Part shown: piece by piece, positions 60,301 through 64,000 of the stretch
Layout of the letters: every line of letters starts with the position of its first letter
How positions within the stretch are numbered: position 1 is the first letter of the stretch
Assembly (NCBI RefSeq): GCF_041734735.1
Contig: NC_134887.1
Location: 32,506,357-32,570,356, forward strand
Length of the DNA: 64,000 bases
Direction: 5' to 3'
From: Babylonia areolata
Lineage: Eukaryota; Mollusca; Gastropoda; Neogastropoda; Buccinidae
Program-made: the position numbers and the translations under genes
Notes under the pieces: model-generated
Seen by the model: the letters and a program-made list of their open reading frames with translations, nothing else
What the model was told of the DNA's origin: nothing
Databases searched by the model: none

Positions 60301-62783
60301 AAAATCCCAGTCCATACACAGGACTCAAACCCAAGGACGCTCGCTTTCCACCTGGGCGGCACTATCACTTGGCCACCGCACCACTGTCTCTCTCACCGTT
60401 CTGGTTGTCGGGGTCGTCGTCATCCTTACTGCTGCCTCTCAGCGCAGCCAGGGAGGTGCTCCTTTTCATCATTTCAATGTTGTTCATGGTACGATCAAGA
60501 AGCATGTCCTGTTCTTCGTCTGAATCCACCTTCTTCTTCTTCTTTTTCTTCTTCTTCTCCTCCTTCTTCTTCTTCCCTTTGTCAGTCTTCTTCTTGGGTT
60601 TCTTCACCCAGGGGTCTGTGGGAATTCAAAATATACACATGAATAAGAACAGTTATTCAGGTTGTTTCTTACGATGACCTTTACCCCTCCATTTGTCTGC
60701 CGGAGTCTGCACTAGTTGGGTCACGGTTAAGTATGTGTAATTAAACTGGATTTCCAGAACATCAGGATGTACTTGCACTCCTGTGCATGATATAAACGAG
60801 TTATTTTCTTGTTCCAACAGCTAATTAACATATAAGTGGCAGAAATCTGTCTAAAACTGAAGTTCCATGACAGCCATTTTCTCCCTCAATAATGGCAGCC
60901 ACCATTTTCATTACTCTCTCAATCTGTCTGTCCCTTCACCACCCTCTCACATATAATATGTGAATACAGAATGGTTTAACAACGCTTTCTAACACACTAC
61001 TTTATTGTCTTTAAATTTGTTCGCTGGCTCAAGTACATGTAACATTAAAGAAATAAGGCACAGTAATTTTTAAAACATGAACATTCGATAAAATAGGTAT
61101 TTTTAACACAGTAACTTCAGTAACTGAATTAATGTTGACTAGGGAAGAAAAAACAACATGTCATTGACTACAAACATCAATTTCCGTCATCACAGAAACT
61201 CATCCACTCACATGCATACCCAATTACACCCCCCTCCTCACACACACACACACGCACACACACACACACGACAGTACACACTGGCAAAAACAGCACACAG
61301 CCATGCTACATCAAATCAAAGCACTTGGCACACACACTATCACCCCACAATACGTACCGGAATCCCCGTCATCACTGAAATTTTGAAAAGGATTGCGGTC
61401 ACTGTCCGCATCACTGTCGTCATCACTACTGTCATCGAAGTCCGGAGAGGAAATGGAGTCAATGTCGCTGTCGTCATCATCGTCGTCATCACTGCTGTCC
61501 TCCATCCTTGCACGTTTGTTCACTCCTGAACCTGATGGTTCATCTAGGAAACAAACAAATTATATCCAACTCATTCAGACGTTTCTTTAAAAGACATTCA
61601 TAAAGGTACAAAGAAGTTTGCTTTTCATTGATGGAAGGCTGTCAGCTTGATTGCTCAAGTCCTTCATCTTGAAAGAATAAAGATGAAAGAGGAAAATGCT
61701 TGAAGAAAAGAAGGAAATGATGAAAAACGACAAAAATAATCACAGAAGAAAGAATATCAACATCAACAACAACAGTGTTTTTTCAAACTAACTAAACACA
61801 ACATGACAGTGGAAAAAAATCACACACAAAAACAGGGAAAAGGAATAATTATTCAAGATAATAGTAACGAGAGGCAAAACTTCACGTCTACATTCAGGAC
61901 ACTTTTCTCTCATGCTATGAAGCATTCTTTCTCTGACCATTTCTTTTTCCCATTCAAACTCTGAAACAGAAACTTCAGCTTCACAAAAACTAAACTGCTT
62001 ATATTTTTTCCTATTTTTCTCTCCTTCAGCAAGTCTGCAACAAAAAATTTTAAAAAAACAACACAAAAAGAAGACATTTACAGTTCTATTTTACATCCAA
62101 ATTACAAATGCTCGAAAGAAATCAAAATGAAGTCTTGAGAAAGCAGGAGAAAACTGTTTAGACAGTCAAACCCTGCTTGAATTGAGTATCGTATTGTGGT
62201 GTCCTGAATTGTACCGTACTGTATTGTACTATATTGTACAGTGCTGCTCTTTTTGACAACAATTTTCTCTGTGTCAAGTTCAGGCTGCTTTCCCCTGGCA
62301 GAGCAGTTGCTACAGTGCAGCGCCACCCTTTTTTTGTCTTTCTTGACTATGAGTGTATTTGTTTTCTAAACAATGGCTATTTCTACAGAAATTTTGCTAG
62401 GGACAACCCTTTTGTTGCCATGGAATCATTTCTGTATGCTAAGCGCAGGCTGCCCGCAGGACCTTGATTTCTCATCTCATCCAAATGACTAGTGTCCAGA
62501 CCAGCCACTCAAGGTCTAGTGGAGGGGAAGAAAACACAGGCAAGTGTGGGATATGATCCCGTGCGCCCAAATTCTCTCGCTACCACTAGGTCACCACACC
62601 ACCCTCAGCAGCAGCATCACAAGTGTCTTCATCCTCCTGCACCCCATCACAGCCAACTCACCTCGTTTCCTCTTCATGCCCAGGTCAGACTTCTGGAACA
62701 AACCTCCCAGGCCCAGAAGGTCCAATGTCTTGTTTCTGTCGGCTGCAGGGAAGTGTTTCTCCACCAAAGTCTGCAACACTCCC
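43487..62783 (-). CDS. SBNO1: Strawberry notch homologue, C-terminal 771 residues (16 exons)
   Basis: Strawberry notch proteins are nuclear DExD/H-box helicase-like transcriptional co-regulators, linked to Notch and Hippo signalling in animals. The exons join without frame conflict from [17 protein letters not shown] to a C-terminus ending LLLSMPLIE. Landmarks: an acidic/lysine-rich linker; [20 protein letters not shown]; the C-terminal helicase domain with [17 protein letters not shown] and [10 protein letters not shown] (motif VI-like); [28 protein letters not shown]-type [12 protein letters not shown]; and SCTHAYW. The lysine-rich linker with a DPW motif is more like vertebrate SBNO1 than SBNO2, though invertebrates usually have one gene. 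The N-terminal helicase half is missing and must lie beyond 64 kb. Introns carry two piggyBac-like elements, a LINE, SINEs and minisatellites. Confidence 0.96.
43768..44381. repeat. Last strawberry notch intron with a short tandem repeat
   Basis: At 44,094-44,340 units of about 30 bp (CCAACATTCTCAGCAGACTA, AAAAAGCTCA) repeat about eight times, imperfectly. The rest is A/C-rich unique sequence. Confidence 0.8.
44382..44578 (-). CDS. SBNO1: Strawberry notch exon: [17 protein letters not shown]
   Basis: 197 nt; acceptor CCCTCCAG, donor GTGAGT. It encodes [40 protein letters not shown] and [19 protein letters not shown], the conserved C-terminal domain. Confidence 0.97.
44632..45011 (-). repeat. 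SINE family 2, reverse orientation
   Basis: Reverse complement of the 13,549 element. The (CTT)n tail is at the left, GGGGGTTCAGGCACTCGCAG lies in the body, and the decayed tRNA-like head with GATTCAAACTGGGACCCTCA is at the right. Confidence 0.85.
45040..45190 (+). repeat. SINE family 2, 3' fragment in opposite orientation
   Basis: ACAACAGTACAGCTGCCTGT and GTGTGAATGTGGGAGTAGCA match the SINE body. It lies head to head with the reverse copy just upstream. Confidence 0.65.
45191..45709. other. Intron sequence, A-rich
   Basis: Purine-rich stretch (GGAGG and AAAAAG runs). Nothing else was recognised. Confidence 0.5.
45710..46515. repeat. 42-bp minisatellite, about 19 copies
   Basis: The unit is CAGACAGCACACAACAGCCA, CAGACATGAAGACACAGAGA, AA, with ATGAAG/ATAAAG and ACAACAG/ATAACAG variants. 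It is divisible by 3, so several frames of 140-376 codons stay open on both strands. The array lies wholly inside an intron and its frame does not continue the flanking exon. Confidence 0.97.
46547..46623 (-). CDS. SBNO1: Strawberry notch exon: SCTHAYW
   Basis: 77 nt; acceptor CTGTCACAG, donor GTGAGT. It encodes [20 protein letters not shown] and CTHAY, with a split W codon. It is followed closely by a 42-bp minisatellite. Confidence 0.96.
46715..47370. repeat. Composite minisatellite, 109-bp higher-order unit
   Basis: Two related half-units of about 52 and 57 bp (GGGGCCAGTTCAGGGCTGAA, with either TAACCAGCCAGGGCTTATAC or TAAACAGCCAGGTCTTAAAC) alternate. The alternating pair repeats at least three times at 46,930-47,270. 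Confidence 0.93.
47371..47791. other. Intron sequence, nothing recognised
   Basis: Unique A/C-rich sequence. Confidence 0.5.
47792..48853 (+). mobile_element. piggyBac-like element with partial transposase
   Basis: TTAA on both sides. The inverted ends are TTAACTCACTCGCTGCCA on the left and, reverse-complemented on the right, TTAACTCACTCCATGCCA. Near the left end a perfect 16-bp palindrome, GTCCGCATATGCGGAC, occurs twice, 44 bp apart, each after a TGCCA motif; these are likely transposase binding sites. The element encodes only an N-terminal transposase-like fragment, so it is an internally deleted, non-autonomous copy about 1.06 kb long. Confidence 0.85.
48057..48464 (+). pseudogene. N-terminal fragment of a piggyBac-type transposase
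   Basis: From ATG at 48,057 (CAAGATGGCG) it reads [13 protein letters not shown], then a long acidic region with [15 protein letters not shown], then [20 protein letters not shown] and a PVEFF segment before the stop. An acidic N-terminus followed by a W/PF..G segment and a short hydrophobic FF stretch is typical of the start of the DDE_Tnp_1_7 domain. The catalytic aspartates and the C-terminal cysteine-rich domain are absent because the element is internally deleted. It would not be an active transposase, though it could express a short acidic protein. Confidence 0.7.
48927..49973 (+). mobile_element. Second piggyBac-like element, decayed
   Basis: TTAA on both sides. The ends are TTAACCCCTAGGCTGCC and, reverse-complemented, TTAACCCTTTCGCTGCC. 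The left subterminal region carries ATGACGAGATAACTCGTCAT twice, about 47 bp apart, each next to CTGCC. A plus-strand frame near 49,285 reads [17 protein letters not shown], then is interrupted by stops, consistent with a decayed acidic transposase N-terminus. It lies only 73 bp from the preceding element. Confidence 0.8.
49974..50165. other. Short intron spacer
   Basis: Unique sequence between the piggyBac-like element and the LINE fragment, including AAGTCATCTTGCATGACACA, which recurs in the duplication at 50,865. Confidence 0.5.
50166..50800 (+). mobile_element. L2-type LINE, 3' end with reverse transcriptase C-terminus
   Basis: The plus-strand frame reads [92 protein letters not shown] and [13 protein letters not shown], then a stop at 50,652-50,654. 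This is the conserved C-terminal end of L2/CR1-clade ORF2. The 3' UTR ends GCGCTATATAAATACC and (ATT)n, as in L2 elements. The 5' part is missing, as is usual for LINE copies. The frame is intact over about 160 codons, suggesting a fairly young insertion, antisense to strawberry notch. Confidence 0.88.
50830..51018. repeat. Tandem duplication of about 85 bp adjoining a splice donor
   Basis: GTTATCTTGCATGACACATG, AAAACCAAGGTGAAAACCGA and GACACCCAGACAGAC units occur twice, plus part of a third. The boundary with the exon at 51,019 includes copies of the donor context with GC in place of GT. Confidence 0.85.
51019..51165 (-). CDS. SBNO1: Strawberry notch exon: YRPNTG motif
   Basis: 147 nt, phase 0; acceptor CGTGTTGTAG, donor GTGAGG. 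It encodes [40 protein letters not shown] and VKKKYKK. A tandem duplication that includes donor-like sequence begins right at its 5' splice site. Confidence 0.97.
51166..51582. repeat. Intron mostly of GT-rich microsatellite
   Basis: (GT)n and GTGTGCATATGC-type repeats from 51,218 to 51,520. Open frames on both strands come from these repeats. Confidence 0.9.
51583..51675 (-). CDS. SBNO1: Strawberry notch exon: [12 protein letters not shown]
   Basis: 93 nt, phase 0 at both ends; acceptor CCTGTCACAG, donor GTAAGG. It encodes [20 protein letters not shown] and [11 protein letters not shown]. Confidence 0.97.
51676..52196. other. Intron with a small tandem repeat
   Basis: GATACTTTCTTCAAACTCTT and GTACTAGTGCAGTTCATTAT repeat about three times at 51,738-51,852. 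The rest is unique. Confidence 0.75.
52197..52291 (-). CDS. SBNO1: Strawberry notch exon: [17 protein letters not shown]
   Basis: 95 nt; acceptor GTTGCTTCAG, donor GTGAGT. It encodes [20 protein letters not shown] and [12 protein letters not shown]. Phase 1 in, phase 0 out. Confidence 0.95.
52330..53398. repeat. 27/36-bp minisatellite filling a strawberry notch intron
   Basis: Units of ACAATGTACAACAGGGAGGA plus CCACTGT, some with an extra ACAACTGT, and GGGAAGGACCAGTGT variants. About 35 units in irregular order. The unit lacks stop codons in all six frames, giving long open frames on both strands (up to 549 codons when the flanking exons are included). Confidence 0.97.
53591..53737 (-). CDS. 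SBNO1: Strawberry notch exon: [15 protein letters not shown]
   Basis: 147 nt; acceptor TTGTTCCAG, donor GTAAGT. It encodes [40 protein letters not shown] and SGRWDMGIL. The following intron is open in the same frame (see findings). Confidence 0.97.
53738..55008. other. Intron, A/C-rich with a candidate cryptic exon
   Basis: No repeat family was recognised except short (CA), (GA) and GCATGCATGCAT runs. A 49-nt segment at 54,505-54,553 on minus has splice-like borders but does not fit the reading frame. Confidence 0.5.
55009..55080 (-). CDS. SBNO1: Strawberry notch exon: [12 protein letters not shown]
   Basis: 72 nt; acceptor GTTGTCTGCAG, donor GTATGT. It encodes [20 protein letters not shown] and SLEK. 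Phase 1 at both ends, joining directly to the [10 protein letters not shown] exon as in vertebrates. Confidence 0.94.
55081..56762. other. Introns around the GALTHGDRR exon
   Basis: Apart from the exon at 55,420-55,594 there are (AC)n tracts at 55,312-55,330, 55,380-55,418 and 55,716-55,735. At 56,580-56,750 ACAATACTGT/ACATACACAGA units repeat loosely every 50-60 bp. Nothing else was recognised. Confidence 0.5.
55420..55594 (-). CDS. SBNO1: Strawberry notch exon: [17 protein letters not shown]
   Basis: 175 nt; acceptor CCTCCTCAG, donor GTATGT. It encodes [20 protein letters not shown], then [16 protein letters not shown] and a more variable segment ending SYTKEKFFE. Phase 0 in, phase 1 out. 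Confidence 0.98.
56763..56875 (-). CDS. SBNO1: Strawberry notch exon: RTHRSNQ motif
   Basis: 113 nt; acceptor GTGTGTACAG, donor GTGGGT (weaker). It encodes [20 protein letters not shown] and [17 protein letters not shown]. The arginine-finger-like GRTHR motif is intact. Confidence 0.98.
56876..57395. other. Intron with a poly-C run and (GT)n
   Basis: A C-run at about 57,060-57,085 and (GT)n at 57,289-57,334. No other feature. Confidence 0.7.
57396..57531 (-). CDS. SBNO1: Strawberry notch exon: helicase motifs V-VI region
   Basis: 136 nt; acceptor CTTGTGGTCAG, donor GTAAGG. It encodes [20 protein letters not shown] and [17 protein letters not shown], the core of the C-terminal helicase lobe. 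It splits the G of the FGRTHRSNQ motif (phase 1 out). Confidence 0.98.
57658..57930 (-). repeat. Dispersed repeat sharing its promoter-like part with 33.3 kb
   Basis: On minus it carries GCCAATCAAACGCCTCTAAA and a TATA-like ACTATAAGCGC, as in the copy at 33,340-33,480, but the sequence downstream (GGCCAAGGCTCTCCACGCCA) differs. Class is unknown. Confidence 0.6.
57931..58461. other. Intron sequence, nothing recognised
   Basis: Unique A/T-rich sequence with a short A-run near 58,357. Confidence 0.5.
58462..58590 (-). CDS. SBNO1: Strawberry notch exon: MTGRKGRVV
   Basis: 129 nt, phase 0 at both ends; acceptor GTTGTTGCAG, donor GTGAGA. It encodes [40 protein letters not shown], nearly invariant in the family. 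Confidence 0.97.
58591..59052. repeat. Intron with (TTGTG)n and GT-rich repeats
   Basis: A pentanucleotide (TGTGT/TTGTG)n tract at 58,657-58,712, then GT-rich degenerate sequence and GCATGCATGCAA near 58,925. Confidence 0.85.
59053..59180 (-). CDS. SBNO1: Strawberry notch exon: [17 protein letters not shown]
   Basis: 128 nt; acceptor GTGTTGCAG, donor GTAGGG. It encodes [18 protein letters not shown] and the conserved [20 protein letters not shown]. In SBNO1 this motif opens the C-terminal helicase domain. Phase 1 in, phase 0 out. Confidence 0.96.
59350..59592 (-). repeat. SINE family 1, heavily decayed
   Basis: GAATTTTGCCAGAGGAAACA, CACAGGACCTCGGTTTATTG and CTCATCCAAATGACTA follow the reverse complement of the SINE body. 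The head is barely recognisable. Confidence 0.65.
59593..60124. other. Intron sequence, nothing recognised
   Basis: Unique sequence with short (AC) and (CT) runs. Confidence 0.45.
60125..60385 (-). repeat. SINE family 1, decayed, next to a splice donor
   Basis: GTGGATTTTTCCACAGATTT, AAAGCGCATGCTGCATACAG and a head remnant near GGACTCAAACCC. It ends about 11 bp before the lysine-rich exon's donor at 60,396. Confidence 0.65.
60397..60615 (-). CDS. SBNO1: Strawberry notch exon: lysine-rich linker
   Basis: 219 nt between TTCCCACAG and GTGAGA. It encodes [14 protein letters not shown], a long K/E run, [16 protein letters not shown] and [15 protein letters not shown]. It is probably a nuclear-localisation-rich disordered linker. 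A SINE relic ends about 11 bp beyond its donor. Confidence 0.92.
60616..61357. other. Intron sequence with (AC)n
   Basis: Unique sequence; (AC)n at 61,240-61,268. Confidence 0.5.
61358..61543 (-). CDS. SBNO1: Strawberry notch exon: acidic serine/aspartate linker
   Basis: 186 nt between TTTCCTAG and GTACGT. It encodes [18 protein letters not shown], a long D/S run, then [13 protein letters not shown]. It corresponds to the disordered acidic linker of SBNO1, which ends near a DFNPF-like motif. Phase 1 in and out. Confidence 0.92.
61544..62244. other. Intron sequence with an exon-like open frame
   Basis: A charged minus-strand frame ([16 protein letters not shown]) occurs near 61,860-62,035 behind a TTTTGTTGCAG acceptor-like site, but it does not match strawberry notch. 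See rejected items. Confidence 0.35.
62245..62604 (-). repeat. SINE family 1, reverse orientation, moderately decayed
   Basis: Reverse complement of the family-1 SINE: AAGTTCAGGCTGCTTTCCCC, GGGACAACCCTTTTGTTGCC and CTCAAGGTCTAGTGGAGGGG. It ends about 57 bp from the exon at 62,662. Confidence 0.82.
62662..62783 (-). CDS. SBNO1: Strawberry notch exon: [17 protein letters not shown]
   Basis: 122 nt; acceptor TTTTCAG and donor GTGAGT on minus. It encodes the segment that follows the N-terminal helicase module in SBNO1 (known family: GVLQSLIEKHFPAPDR) and ends in the basic GMKRKR. Phase 2 in, phase 1 out. This is the most upstream exon found in the window. Confidence 0.93.
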
Positions 62784-63092
62784 CTGAAAACACACACACA
62801 AAACCCACTGAGGTTTCCAGAAATAGAAAGGCAAACAAAAACATTCAAATCATTATATGCTTCCCTCCACTCACACAGACACTTTGTGAGCACATCTTGT
62901 TAAAAACGTATTTCGAACAAAAATATTCAAAAACTGGTTGCTTATTGTTTCAGTCTGGTTCAAATGTTAAGCAGATATGTGATTTTTGTTCCAATGGCAT
63001 GAAGCAGTCCTTCCAAACAAAAGGAATTTTTTTCTTATTTTTCTTAATTTATTATTTTCATTAAATCTTTTTCTTTTTCTTTTTTTTATAAG
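62784..63092. other. Intron sequence, nothing recognised
   Basis: Unique A/T-rich sequence ending in a T-run before the SINE. Confidence 0.5.
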
Positions 63093-63372
63093 AGGTGCCG
63101 TGGCAGAACTGGTTAGGTGTTGGGACTTCTGATCCAGTGTTCACCAATTCAAGACTTCAAAGCCCCATTTTGGATGGCATTAGGTCCTTGAGAAAGACAA
63201 CGCATTTTCCTCACTCTACCCAGGCGTGAATTGGTTCCCAACTTGGGCTAAGGAAAGTTGAAACGGTGAGAGGAGAGCATCAATCCCCTGCCCTTCTATG
63301 CCGAGCCCTTGATACAGTGGACATGAATTCACTGCCCTGATGGCCTTAAGACTATCCCATTCCCACTCAGAC
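63093..63372 (+). repeat. SINE family 3
   Basis: GGTGCCGTGGCAGAACTGGT, GATCCAGTGTTCACC, CTCTACCCAGGCGTGAATTG and ACAGTGGACATGAATTCACT parallel the copy at 25,655. Confidence 0.8.
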
Positions 63373-64000
63373 TGTCTTGCAGCCGGCCACTGCCCACTAA
63401 AATCCCACTGTAAGGGAACTCCACTCAAGATTTACACTCACTTTATAAGAAAAGAAAAGAAAGAAAAATAAGTTTTCACTCATCATTACATACACAGAAT
63501 TTAACACATCCATTACTTTGTAAGAATAATACAAGTCCAGAGCGATATTTCATGCATAATTAAAAACTGGGGGGGGAAAAAAGGTAAGATTACCTTTTTT
63601 TGTGGATGTGTGTGGACCATGGTTTTCTTTTCATCCAAAGATGATAAAATATGAATATATTTCAACTTTAATCAGTGTTATCTGTTGTGTGAGCATGTTA
63701 CTTTGTGTCTGTCTGCACTTTTTGACTGACTTCCTGATAAAAGTGTACAAAGCTCCATCCCTGCACAGTGATAAATTCCAAATCTTTCAATGATGAGCCT
63801 GATTGAAACTGAAAGTTCTTCGTTGTTGACCATGAGGTCAAGATGACAGTTTATTTCATCACCTCATTCAGTTCAAACTGTTCAAAATTTCTTTATTCCT
63901 CATCTGTGTATCTCGCAACTGTTAAAACTATCTCACCTTCCATTTTCTGTGGTCGACTGACCAAAATTTTCACGATTTTCAAAAAATCCTCTCTCAAAAA
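63373..64000. other. Window edge, intron sequence
   Basis: No strawberry notch exon encoding the expected DFVSTAK-like segment was found, so the next upstream exon probably lies beyond the window. Confidence 0.5.

Noticed and set aside
61788-62066. Charged minus-strand open frame ([24 protein letters not shown]) behind an acceptor-like TTTTGTTGCAG.
   Set aside because: It has no match to the known strawberry notch sequence, which continues directly from the 62,662 exon to the 61,358 exon in phase, and no clear donor was found.
63930-64000. Possible additional upstream strawberry notch exon on minus ending in AATGGAAG before GTGAGA.
   Set aside because: The in-phase peptide (RENFGQSTTENG) does not resemble the expected DFVSTAK segment, and the sequence is cut by the window edge.

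Overview
The window looks like a repeat-rich nuclear genome segment from an invertebrate, most likely a marine gastropod mollusc. The evidence is widely spaced short exons with canonical GT-AG splice sites, several tRNA-headed SINE families with B-boxes, long (AC)n and poly-T tracts, many minisatellites, and TTAA-flanked DNA transposons. The gastropod assignment rests on my recollection of similar repeats and is an inference. No prokaryotic genes, rRNA, CRISPR array or functional tRNA gene was seen. Almost every long open frame lies in a tandem repeat or microsatellite and is not a gene.

Two transcription units can be supported. On the minus strand, from about 62.8 kb down to 43.5 kb, sixteen phase-compatible exons encode the C-terminal 771 residues of a strawberry notch protein (SBNO1/sno family). 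They cover the lysine/acid-rich linker, the C-terminal helicase domain with its [10 protein letters not shown] motif, and the conserved C-terminal region to the stop at 43,487. The N-terminal helicase half must lie beyond 64 kb. A long 3' UTR may run to an AATAAA signal near 34.7 kb. On the plus strand, exons at 3.54, 7.76, 12.62, 20.49 and 20.63 kb fit together in a single reading frame, all with phase-2 introns. They appear to be the 3' part of an unrecognised gene whose low-complexity, phosphosite-like tail ends at 20,691, with AATAAA at 21,446. The two units converge.

The rest is repeats. There are at least six TTAA-bounded elements that resemble piggyBac: two near-identical miniature copies (4.4 and 14.7 kb), a relic split by a SINE (16.1-17.1 kb), one holding a 1.9-kb satellite of 35-bp units (21.9-24.1 kb), and two adjacent 1-kb elements in a strawberry notch intron (47.8-50.0 kb). 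One of the last pair keeps an N-terminal transposase-like reading frame. Several share a pair of palindromic subterminal modules next to a CTGCCA motif. Four SINE families, an L2-type LINE 3' end (50.2-50.8 kb), a TA-flanked MITE (27.6-28.0 kb), a foldback (26.4-26.7 kb), and an approximately 500-bp element in inverted orientation on either side of plus-strand exon 2 are also present.

Minisatellites with unit lengths of about 19 to 109 bp fill introns and the putative 3' UTR. The most notable is a 27/36-bp array that occupies most of a strawberry notch intron. That intron is exactly 1,299 nt long and stays open in frame between its two exons.
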